Assembly: GCF_030813235.1 (NCBI RefSeq)
Contig: NZ_JAUSUB010000013.1
Coordinates: forward strand, 62,001 to 126,000
Direction: 5' to 3'
DNA length: 64,000 nucleotides
Origin: Cytobacillus purgationiresistens
GTDB lineage: Bacteria; Bacillota; Bacilli; Bacillales; Cytobacillaceae
The position numbers and the translations under genes were made by a program. A model generated the notes under the pieces. The model was not told the DNA's origin. It searched no databases and worked only from the letters and a program-made list of their open reading frames with translations. This document shows positions 41,286 to 48,563 of the stretch, one piece after another; the first letter of the stretch is position 1, and the number at the start of each line of letters is the position of its first letter.

Positions 41286-41969
41286 ATGATGTTAATACTG
41301 ATTGAACAAGTAAATATTCATTTATTCTTTATATTAACGGTTGTTTTAGATTGCTATTTTTATTGGTTGGTACAAATGAATCTATTGAATTCTAACGATG
41401 TAAGTATAAAAAAAGAAATTCCATTGTGGGGATTACCAATAATAGAAGATCTAGCTACTGAAGACGTTTCTTTCACTTATCAACTATCTGAGCCAAGTGA
41501 AAATGAAACTATATTTTTTAATGAATTATCAAATGAAGTTTTTAGTGAGGCAGCCGCCACAAGTTGTAGGCAGCTGGACCCTCTTGAATGTCCTGCTCAT
41601 GAAGAAGATGAGATTTTGAGTATGGATTCCTGGGAGGAGAAACCAGCTACGGTCAATGTAGATAAACATTTGTCTATAAATGCAACGACACGCATTTCCG
41701 ATGAGGTTTTGGGTTTGCAAAAGTGGGTTGTGGAGATTGTAGGTGAAGAACAAGGATATTTACATGTTTCTGACGGTACTTCAAGAGTATGGGTACATGC
41801 CGGAGCTTACGAATCTATCAATAAAGGTGATATTCTGTCTCTTACTGTAGATTGCCAGGAGAATAATATTCTAGTGTTAGACATAGAAATTCTACAAACT
41901 ATATCAACAGATTTTATTATTATTGATGAAGAATACTATGCTTCTGAAGACTTCATTCAGATTGCATAA
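41286..41969 (+). CDS. Hypothetical protein with N-terminal helix, 227 aa
   Basis: Starts after GGAGGTTA, 20 bp after the helicase, so cotranscribed. One N-terminal hydrophobic helix (IHLFFILTVVLDCYFYWL) is followed by an acidic region. An OB-like segment comes last (QKWVVEIVGEEQGYLHVSDGTSRVWVHAGAYESINKGDILSLTV, about residues 142-190). OB folds bind nucleic acid, but the assignment is by pattern only. Confidence 0.5.
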   Translation: MMLILIEQVNIHLFFILTVVLDCYFYWLVQMNLLNSNDVSIKKEIPLWGLPIIEDLATEDVSFTYQLSEPSENETIFFNELSNEVFSEAAATSCRQLDPLECPAHEEDEILSMDSWEEKPATVNVDKHLSINATTRISDEVLGLQKWVVEIVGEEQGYLHVSDGTSRVWVHAGAYESINKGDILSLTVDCQENNILVLDIEILQTISTDFIIIDEEYYASEDFIQIA

Positions 41970-41977
41970 ATAAAGAT

Positions 41978-42007
41978 AATAGGAGCCAACATTTGTTGGT
42001 TCCTATT
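41978..42007 (+). terminator. Terminator of helicase operon
   Basis: A 14-bp stem (AATAGGAGCCAACA with TGTTGGTTCCTATT) and short loop, then CATCTTT, 9 bp after the stop. Confidence 0.65.
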
Positions 42008-42078
42008 CATCTTTAATATAAAACATAAAAAACCACAGATTAATTATAGTTCTTTAATACTATTTTATTGGTATTTCA

Positions 42079-42107
42079 TTGAAACATTTTTGGGTAATAA
42101 GTATTAT
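42079..42107 (+). promoter_or_regulatory. Promoter of 42135 operon
   Basis: TTGAAA (42079-42084), 17-bp spacer, TATTAT (42102-42107), with start expected about 20 nt upstream of the AAGGAGG ribosome binding site. No leader terminator is present here. Confidence 0.65.
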
Positions 42108-42134
42108 ATATGTATATACAAGGAGGAAAGTTAA

Positions 42135-42815
42135 ATGAATGAAATTGAAATAAGCTCTGAACAGTTTCCATTATTTTTTTCTGTAGTCAAAAATAAAGGC
42201 ATTTGGTTTAAAAACATAGAAATTGAGTATCGTCCCAATAAAAAAATGTTATTGATTCGTTTTGAAGGTACAAAATCAATGAAACTAACAACTAAGTATC
42301 TCGACCAAATTAAAGAACAATTATTAATCACTCATGAAAAAATAATTAAACCATTAATATCTAACTATAAGCAAAATTTCATTACTCAAATATCAGTAAA
42401 TAGATATGGAGTATTTTCTTTTACAGATTTCACCATCAAGTTAAATGTTAAATGTAATGACGGCATTGGGGTCCTAGATACATTTAAAACACCTTTAAAG
42501 GTCCTTCTACCTTTTTCTTTATATATAACTAATATTATCGCAAATGGAATTCGTAATAAAATGTCTTATATTGATGCTTTCATTTCAATATCTTTAGATG
42601 AATTGACTGAAATTATTACTGATCCTATTGTGGCTCCAAGAGCAAAAAAGCAGTGGCTAGAAACCTCCCACATGATGTACTCGGCCGCTAAAGAAGAGTA
42701 TCAATATAGGATTAACATTCCTTGTATTGATGGTGAATTGTATTGGGATAATACGGTTGAAACAATACAATTAACATTTAATAATAGTGAAATGCGTATG
42801 TTGCTTGACCTATGA
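42135..42815 (+). CDS. Hypothetical protein, 226 aa
   Basis: Starts after AAGGAGGAAAG. Soluble, mixed fold, no membrane helix. Its stop overlaps the start of the next gene (ATGA), a multi-spanning membrane protein, so the two probably act together. No family is recognised. Confidence 0.55.
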   Translation: MNEIEISSEQFPLFFSVVKNKGIWFKNIEIEYRPNKKMLLIRFEGTKSMKLTTKYLDQIKEQLLITHEKIIKPLISNYKQNFITQISVNRYGVFSFTDFTIKLNVKCNDGIGVLDTFKTPLKVLLPFSLYITNIIANGIRNKMSYIDAFISISLDELTEIITDPIVAPRAKKQWLETSHMMYSAAKEEYQYRINIPCIDGELYWDNTVETIQLTFNNSEMRMLLDL

Positions 42816-43402
42816 AATACAAAATAACCTCACTCTTCTTCTTATTTAGTCTTTTATTACTAGTAATTCCTAGTATGACGACATTAGCCAAACCGTTACC
42901 TTTCATGCCGGATAAAGAAGATTTAGAAATAAAACCTACATCATCTAAAACCCTTTTTGGCGGAGTTATGGAGAGCCTCGGGAGTTTAGTTTCTCCACTA
43001 TATTCATGGGGAATTACCATAATAACGATTATTTTCTTAGCTGGAGTAGTTGCAATGATTATGTCCATTCTTTTTAGAAATGGGCAATGGCAAAAATATG
43101 GTCAAAGCACTATATACATATCGTTTATTGTCCTACTTATTTTAAGAGGCTTGCCTATATTGATTTTATCCATGCAATCTTCACAAGATGTAGATGCTTT
43201 ACTAAACAGCGCGATAACAATGTTAAGTTACTCGGCATTATATCTTGGACTGATAAGTATTGCCGTAAGCTTATTGTTCAGACTAGGTTATAAACTTATA
43301 GAACATCCTGACTTTCATAGATGGTCCAAAAATCTAGTTAGTGTTTCATTGTTAATGATGGCTTTTGCTGTATTAGTACCCTATGTTTTCCCATTACTAT
43401 AA
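42812..43402 (+). CDS. Multi-spanning membrane protein with signal peptide
   Basis: A 196-aa protein. A cleavable leader (ITSLFFLFSLLLLVIPSMTTLA) is followed by a short polar segment and about four helices (near residues 65-90, 100-122, 138-162, 173-195). Size and layout resemble small hydrophobic channel or pilus-subunit proteins of conjugation systems (VirB2/VirB3-like), but no signature is seen. Coupled to 42135. Confidence 0.45.
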   Translation: MKYKITSLFFLFSLLLLVIPSMTTLAKPLPFMPDKEDLEIKPTSSKTLFGGVMESLGSLVSPLYSWGITIITIIFLAGVVAMIMSILFRNGQWQKYGQSTIYISFIVLLILRGLPILILSMQSSQDVDALLNSAITMLSYSALYLGLISIAVSLLFRLGYKLIEHPDFHRWSKNLVSVSLLMMAFAVLVPYVFPLL

Positions 43403-43428
43403 AGGATTTTCTGTTAATTGCATTTATG

Positions 43429-43519
43429 ATATAATGATTACAAATTGAATCTAACTCTATCAGGGACACCCCTTCAGAGCATGTACCATTACATGCTTTG
43501 AAGGGGTGTCTTTTTTTTT
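43429..43519 (+). promoter_or_regulatory. Promoter and attenuator-like leader (unit 43536)
   Basis: Extended -10 TGATATAAT lies near 43430. A terminator stem follows: GACACCCCTT (43465-43474) with AAGGGGTGTC (43501-43510) and nine T residues to 43519. An inner AGCATGT/ACATGCT stem is nested inside. GAAAGGAAC and the ATG follow within 17 nt, so transcription must cross the terminator. Confidence 0.75.
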
Positions 43520-43535
43520 AGAAAGGAACAAAAAT

Positions 43536-44174
43536 ATGAAAACATTGATGATTAGTTATCATTTCGACCAAATGTATCGTATGAGAACGCTCTTAGAATT
43601 ATCAAACCCAAACTTGTCCATTACTCTATCAAAAACAGCCATTGGTGATGCTCCTCTGCAGTTAAAACTAAAGCACTGGGATCTTGTCATTGCTTTAACA
43701 CCACTGCCGGCAACAGACTATATCAATGAAATAATTCAGATTTGTATAAAAGAGAATATAAAAACACTATGTCTAGTTGATAAGAAATCCCCAATGGATA
43801 TCAATAAATTAATTATTAATGGAGTCCGCGGAATCATTGGTTACGATGCTCCATTTGAGGTGCTAAAAAATGCTATTAAATATTTGGAAAACGACTGCTA
43901 TTACTACGATCCAAAATTAATTAATCATCTAAATCTAGGTTCTCAATTTACTACAGGTTCAAAAGAAGTAGAGTTGCCAAACTTATCGTATGATCAGTGG
44001 AACATCTTATCATACGCAGCTGATGGATACACTCTTAGTGAAATTTTAATCAAAGTACCCATTCAAGAAGACAGGTTGAAAATTGAAAAGGAACATATTC
44101 TAAGGAACTTTGAAGTGAAAACTTTAACAGGAGCGGTAGCAAAAGCTCTAAAACATGGTTGGCTTGTTTGTTAA
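43536..44174 (+). CDS. Atypical NarL/LuxR-type regulator
   Basis: The ATG follows GAAAGGAAC; an upstream GTG lies inside the terminator. The 212-aa protein has a receiver-like N-terminal domain (about residues 1-120), but where a receiver has its phosphorylated Asp it reads WDLVIALTPLP, lacking it. A C-terminal LuxR-like helix-turn-helix follows (LSYDQWNILSYAADGYTLSEI...LTGAVAKALKHGW, about 148-212). It probably works without phosphorylation. Its target is unknown. Confidence 0.65.
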   Translation: MKTLMISYHFDQMYRMRTLLELSNPNLSITLSKTAIGDAPLQLKLKHWDLVIALTPLPATDYINEIIQICIKENIKTLCLVDKKSPMDINKLIINGVRGIIGYDAPFEVLKNAIKYLENDCYYYDPKLINHLNLGSQFTTGSKEVELPNLSYDQWNILSYAADGYTLSEILIKVPIQEDRLKIEKEHILRNFEVKTLTGAVAKALKHGWLVC

Positions 44175-44186
44175 AAAAACCTTTTA

Positions 44187-44215
44187 TTGCCTATTATAAA
44201 ATAATGTTATATTAT
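44187..44215 (+). promoter_or_regulatory. Promoter of DUF2325 unit
   Basis: TTGCCT (44187-44192), 17 bp, TATTAT (44210-44215), 32 bp upstream of the ATG, which follows AAAGGGGTAATAAA. Confidence 0.6.
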
Positions 44216-44247
44216 AAAAGATAATAAAATGTTAAAGGGGTAATAAA

Positions 44248-44565
44248 ATGAAAAAACCAGTATTAGCAATTATCGGTGGGAATAATGAATCAACTTATAA
44301 AAAAATAGGACAGAAGATGGGCTGCCAGGTTTTATTCCATGTAGGAAAAAAGCGAAATGGGGCTCCTAAGCTAGAATTCAAGCCACTAGTGAAAAAAGCT
44401 GACATTGTCATCGTCCTGAAGGACTGCTGCGGACACGAAGCAATGAATGTAATCAAAGAACTATGTAAAGAAACAGGTAAAACAGTGGTGTTCCCAGATG
44501 GATATGGAGCAAGCGGTCCTATAAAGATGGGATTAGCTGCACTGACTAACAAAATCGCTAGTTGA
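44248..44565 (+). CDS. DUF2325 domain protein
   Basis: A 105-aa protein with the DUF2325 pattern: VLAIIGGNNESTYKKIGQKMGCQVLFH, VKKADIVIVLKDCCGHEAMNVIKEL, GKTVVFPDGYGASG. The paired Cys and His residues (KDCCGHEA) are conserved in the family, whose function is not established. It starts a unit that includes the small ORFs and phosphoesterase downstream. Confidence 0.8.
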   Translation: MKKPVLAIIGGNNESTYKKIGQKMGCQVLFHVGKKRNGAPKLEFKPLVKKADIVIVLKDCCGHEAMNVIKELCKETGKTVVFPDGYGASGPIKMGLAALTNKIAS

Positions 44566-44610
44566 ATATAGGTTATGAAACATCTGCCATATGTAAGGAG
44601 GGGCGTCAAT

Positions 44611-44715
44611 ATGGAGACTCATGGTGGAAATATATTTAAAGGTTTAATGTGGGGATCATTTTTTAGTTCCATCCTATGGATCTCATTATTTGGGTGGATC
44701 AAAATCATTTTCTAA
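44611..44715 (+). CDS. 34-aa small membrane peptide
   Basis: Starts after AAGGAGGGGC. It encodes METHGGNIFKGLMWG, then a hydrophobic helix (SFFSSILWISLFGWIKIIF). The strong ribosome binding site supports translation. It lies between DUF2325 and the phosphoesterase. Confidence 0.55.
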   Translation: METHGGNIFKGLMWGSFFSSILWISLFGWIKIIF

Positions 44716-44738
44716 AAGGAATTAAAGGAGATATAGAA

Positions 44739-45279
44739 ATGAAAATACTTGCCTTTGCAGATACACGTACTTCATTGGTTTTACCAGAAAGTAATCCTGA
44801 TTTTGGTTTTTTTATTAGGTGACACCCCCTCTAAAATAGTGTCAAAAGTAAATCGAAAATATTCTTGTCCTAAGTTAGGCGTATTCGGAAACCACTGTCA
44901 CCCTAGTAACTTTGATGATACTGAAGTAATGAACATTCATGAAAATATTGTAAGAATTAAAGGGCTAACTATTGCAGGGTTCGGTGGTGCTCCAAAATAT
45001 AAGGATAAATTGTTTGGGCAACATACCGAGGAGGAAGCCGCTGCTTTTGTGACACAGATTTATCAGCAAAATATAGACATCTTAATTACTCACTCGAATC
45101 CGGCCTATGAAAATATGACATTAGATCATGCGCACAGAGGATTTACTTCATTCAATACTTTAATCAATAACAATAAAATTAATCACCTTTTTCATGGCCA
45201 CCTTCATGACCCATTTACCAAAAATATAAACGAAATAACTATACACTCAGTTTACCCATTCATTGAAACTGAAATCTAA
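44739..45279 (+). pseudogene. Metallophosphoesterase, frameshifted
   Basis: After GGAGATATAGAA the frame MKILAFADTRTSLVLPESNPD runs to a stop at 44822. Removing one T from the TTTT at about 44800 would give PDLVFLLGDTPSK and join the frame that continues GVFGNHCHPSN...ILITHSNP...HLFHGHLHDPF to 45279. These are calcineurin-like phosphoesterase motifs (GD, GNHC for GNHD, TH, GHLH). The first motif reads DTR instead of DxH. Frameshift plus lost metal ligand suggest decay. Confidence 0.65.
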
Positions 45280-45292
45280 AGGAGAGATTAAA

Positions 45293-45433
45293 ATGAAAAA
45301 GGCTATTTTATCTAAGAAAAAAGTATGTGAACAAATAAAGTTTCAAAGATCAGTCATTCGCGATGAGTATTTAAAGCCAGATAGACCTATGAATATTTCT
45401 CAATATCCAACTGCTGACACGAAGGGGAAATGA
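45293..45433 (+). CDS. 46-aa basic peptide
   Basis: Starts after AAAGGAGAGATTAAA and ends 4 nt before the next gene. It encodes a basic polar peptide (MKKAILSKKKVCEQIKFQRS...). No motif is recognised. Tight spacing on both sides supports it as an operon member. Confidence 0.5.
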   Translation: MKKAILSKKKVCEQIKFQRSVIRDEYLKPDRPMNISQYPTADTKGK

Positions 45434-45437
45434 GTAA

Positions 45438-46274
45438 ATGCACTCCGCTCTATTACCAAACGGCAAATTAGTAACAGCCAATGACTACGCATACGATATC
45501 TATGGAACGCGAATTTTCTGTATGGACCAATCGTGTAGCGTACCGGTTATATTTATTCCTCCATCTAAAGAAAAATCAGGATACTTCAAGACCAGTGGTA
45601 AGGGATTATCAGTCCATAATCCAGATTGCGGATTCTTCCAAACCCTATCTTTTCAAAATACTGTTGCTAAAGTCCAAGAATATCAGAAGGCCATTCAAAG
45701 CAGCAGTAGTCCAAATGAAATAACTGTTAGGATGAACCTTAATTCACTGGATCCTGACTATTCACCTCGCGTCTTAGAAAAAGAAGAAAAAGAACATAAA
45801 AAGGAAGAAACAATAAAAATCAAAAAAGATAATAACACGCCTCAATCTATCTCATCATTGAAATCAATCAAGAAGCTTTTTACATCAACAGAACCAGATA
45901 TTCTAGCAAGTATTTTAGTTTCTATAAAAGGTTTAAAGATTCCTATTTCAGAGTTGATAAGACCTTGTTTAGATGCACATAACGCCCTTTGGTCGGACAG
46001 CTTGAATCAGAGTATCCCATACTTTGTTCATGGGAAAGTAGAAAAGGTAATTAGAAGAGAAAAGGTTTGGTATATAAACCTTTCAACCGAAGAGGATGTA
46101 TATTTCTCACTAGTCATCTTCGAGCCATATTTCAAGTATTTCGATTTGAAAGATTCAGAGCTCTTGAACAAGGAAATCTTAGCTTACGGTTTGTTGAAGA
46201 AGAATAACTATACAAAGGATAGACAATCTACAGAGATGATTATAAAAACTCAGAAATATATAGAATTCCTTTAA
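45438..46274 (+). CDS. Hypothetical protein, 278 aa, with Cys/His N-terminal domain
   Basis: Starts after GAAGGGGAAATGAGTAA. The first 70 residues contain two Cys (IFCMDQSC), then HNPDCGFF, a possible zinc site resembling the N-terminal region of CoiA-like competence proteins. A Lys/Glu linker follows, then a C-terminal OB-like stretch (YFVHGKVEKVIRREKVWYINL). It may be a nucleic-acid-binding protein. Confidence 0.5.
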   Translation: MHSALLPNGKLVTANDYAYDIYGTRIFCMDQSCSVPVIFIPPSKEKSGYFKTSGKGLSVHNPDCGFFQTLSFQNTVAKVQEYQKAIQSSSSPNEITVRMNLNSLDPDYSPRVLEKEEKEHKKEETIKIKKDNNTPQSISSLKSIKKLFTSTEPDILASILVSIKGLKIPISELIRPCLDAHNALWSDSLNQSIPYFVHGKVEKVIRREKVWYINLSTEEDVYFSLVIFEPYFKYFDLKDSELLNKEILAYGLLKKNNYTKDRQSTEMIIKTQKYIEFL

Positions 46275-46350
46275 CCAATTTATCGAAAACTATCGATTCC
46301 GAGTAGTAATGCAGCTGTAAAAAATTGTGAAACAACGAGGAGAGAAAGAA

Positions 46351-46704
46351 ATGAAGAACCAAATGCGGAAAGATTTTATAGACCGCCAATTCACTCATGC
46401 TAACTCATTCACACTAAGGATGCTTCAACCATCTTTAGATAGGGTATCTACCTTTTTGACTGAAGAGACCAATGTCAGGTTTATTACTTTTGTCAGTGAA
46501 GAACATATTAGTGCTTATTTCAGACATCATCATAATCAAAATTTCAACATTCTAAGTTTTTCCGAAGTTATTAAGGATTTAAAAAATCTAAAGTTTTTCC
46601 TAACTAACTTTACTTCTAGCTCCAGGATTATGCATTTGGATTTTTCTGTGAGCAGCATTCAAAGCTGGATTGAACCACCTAAGGAGGTGACGCTTGTCAA
46701 TTAA
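46351..46704 (+). CDS. Hypothetical protein, 117 aa
   Basis: The ATG at 46351 follows GAGGAGAGAAAG; a GTG 24 nt earlier precedes that site. The protein is soluble and helix-rich (FIDRQFTHANSFTLRMLQPSLDRV...). No domain is recognised. Its last codons contain AAGGAGGTGAC, a strong ribosome binding site that leads only to a 4-codon frame, hinting at a lost neighbour. Confidence 0.5.
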   Translation: MKNQMRKDFIDRQFTHANSFTLRMLQPSLDRVSTFLTEETNVRFITFVSEEHISAYFRHHHNQNFNILSFSEVIKDLKNLKFFLTNFTSSSRIMHLDFSVSSIQSWIEPPKEVTLVN

Positions 46705-46764
46705 CTAGTAGAATTAAAGTTTTTAAATAAAGTAGAAATCTATCTTAATAGGAGTGATTAATTA

Positions 46765-47400
46765 ATGAAACTAAACAAAAAATTAGGCGCCGCTGTATTG
46801 AGCATTGGACTTGTATCATCTGTATTTTTCGGAAGCTCAGCATTCGCTGCTCCTACCGGCGACACCCATGTAATTCAAAAAATTAATGCAGGAACCAGAG
46901 ATGTATCTGTTACCACTTCAACAACATTTAACGATATTACCCTAAATGGAGAAATACAAAAAACAAATGCAGATCCTGGTGTATTAACATTTGTTGATGC
47001 AAGTGGTACTGGTGAAGGCTATCGAATTAATGCTTCATCTACTCAATTTAAAACAGTTGCGCCTCCAGGGGGATATGCTGCGCAAACTTCAGCGAAAACT
47101 TTACCAAAAGGCTCATTATTATTAAAGAATAACGGAGCAGACATCTCTACAGTTGGTGGATCTACTTCACAATTACCTACTTGGCATGGTGGGTCATGGG
47201 TACTTGATACAGATAGTGAAGTTACTATTATGAAGGCAAATAAAGATCAAGGGATGGGTAAATACAGCATTGACTTTGGCAGCGATAACCTAGAACTAAC
47301 ATTGAATCCATCTACTACTTATGTAGATAAAATAAATTATCAAGGCGTATCAACACCATATGAAACAACTATTACCTACACCATTGTTAGTGGACCTTAA
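46765..47400 (+). CDS. WxL-domain surface protein
   Basis: A 211-aa protein with a signal peptide (KKLGAAVLSIGLVSSVFFGSSAFA). A single beta-rich domain ends SIDFGSDNLELTLNPSTTYVD...TTITYTIVSGP, the C-terminal WxL-type fold with Trp motif WVLDTDSEV upstream. WxL proteins bind peptidoglycan and form complexes with DUF916/DUF3324 partners such as the next gene. It starts after AATAGGAGTG. Confidence 0.65.
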   Translation: MKLNKKLGAAVLSIGLVSSVFFGSSAFAAPTGDTHVIQKINAGTRDVSVTTSTTFNDITLNGEIQKTNADPGVLTFVDASGTGEGYRINASSTQFKTVAPPGGYAAQTSAKTLPKGSLLLKNNGADISTVGGSTSQLPTWHGGSWVLDTDSEVTIMKANKDQGMGKYSIDFGSDNLELTLNPSTTYVDKINYQGVSTPYETTITYTIVSGP

Positions 47401-47465
47401 TTATAATGAATTGAGAGGTATGTGCGAATGCATCTACCTCTCAATAAGAAAGTGGTGAACCTTGA

Positions 47466-48542
47466 TTGCGTAATATTCTTAAGATGTTATTGATCAGCAG
47501 TCTATGTTTTACATTTGCATCTAATGCAAAAGCTGAATCGACCAAACCTACCGAAGCAAATACACAAAATATACCTTATGAAATAAAGCTTCATTTACCT
47601 AAAAATCAGGTAGAAGGAATAAAAAGTTTTTTTGATATCAATGTAAAACCTGGAACGACACAGACTTTCGAAGTTTCTATTCAAAATCTCTCTCCTGAAG
47701 ATATTAAGATTGGAATAGAGTCAGCCAATGCGATTAACTCACCACGTGGTGGTATTGTTTACAAGAAAGAAAAAGGCGATCAGTATTCTTTTCTAACTGA
47801 TGATTCATTTTACATGGATGAACATATTAACGTGGCCAATGAGATAGTAATCGGTCCCCATCAATCAAAGAAAATACCAGTGGTTGTAAATATCCCTGAT
47901 AGTAGAGAAAAGGGTACATTGCTTGGCGGTATTATTTTTAAAGACCTCACTGAAAGAGAACGAAATGTCTCAAAGGAATCTGGCCAATTATCGTTAAAGG
48001 GAAAAATCGAGCTAGCTCAGGCACTTGGAATAAAAATGAATTTATCCAGTAGTGCTGAAACCATCCCTTTGGATGTAAATAATGCAAGCAATCGTGTAAT
48101 CCCTAGTGGAGCATTTATCGAATTTGAGTTAGAAAATTCAAATGCTGACATAGTCGAAGATATTTCCTTTTCATATAAAGTAATTGATAAGAAAGAAAAT
48201 ATGATTTTTAAAGGCGAAATACCAGAGTTTAATGTAGCACCAAAAGCAAAAGTATCGATGGAGATTCCTTGGACAGGGGAAACGTATCAGCCAGGAGAAT
48301 ATAAGTTGATATTGCAGCCATCGTTTGAAGACCAGCCATTTATCAGCGACTTCTCTATAAATAGAGAAGATGTAAAGACCTATGCTGCCGAAACCGGTCA
48401 AAAAGTATATGTACCCATCTTGAATTTACCTGTCTATGCTTGGTTTATTTTTGTCGTACTTTTACTAATAGGTCTGTACTTATCGTATAAATATGGAAAA
48501 AAGAAAACAACAAATAAAGACAATTCCATAGATGCAACCTAA
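47466..48542 (+). CDS. DUF916/DUF3324 WxL-associated membrane protein
   Basis: A 358-aa protein (TTG start) with signal peptide and peptidoglycan-binding domain (about residues 35-165: PYEIKLHLPKNQ...FFDINVKPGTTQTFEVSIQNLS). A host-binding domain follows (about 170-300), then a C-terminal helix (VYAWFIFVVLLLIGLYLSYKYG) with a basic tail. This is the standard partner in WxL operons. It sits between the two WxL proteins. Confidence 0.85.
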   Translation: MRNILKMLLISSLCFTFASNAKAESTKPTEANTQNIPYEIKLHLPKNQVEGIKSFFDINVKPGTTQTFEVSIQNLSPEDIKIGIESANAINSPRGGIVYKKEKGDQYSFLTDDSFYMDEHINVANEIVIGPHQSKKIPVVVNIPDSREKGTLLGGIIFKDLTERERNVSKESGQLSLKGKIELAQALGIKMNLSSSAETIPLDVNNASNRVIPSGAFIEFELENSNADIVEDISFSYKVIDKKENMIFKGEIPEFNVAPKAKVSMEIPWTGETYQPGEYKLILQPSFEDQPFISDFSINREDVKTYAAETGQKVYVPILNLPVYAWFIFVVLLLIGLYLSYKYGKKKTTNKDNSIDAT

Positions 48543-48563
48543 ATAATACAAAAGGGGGTGAAC

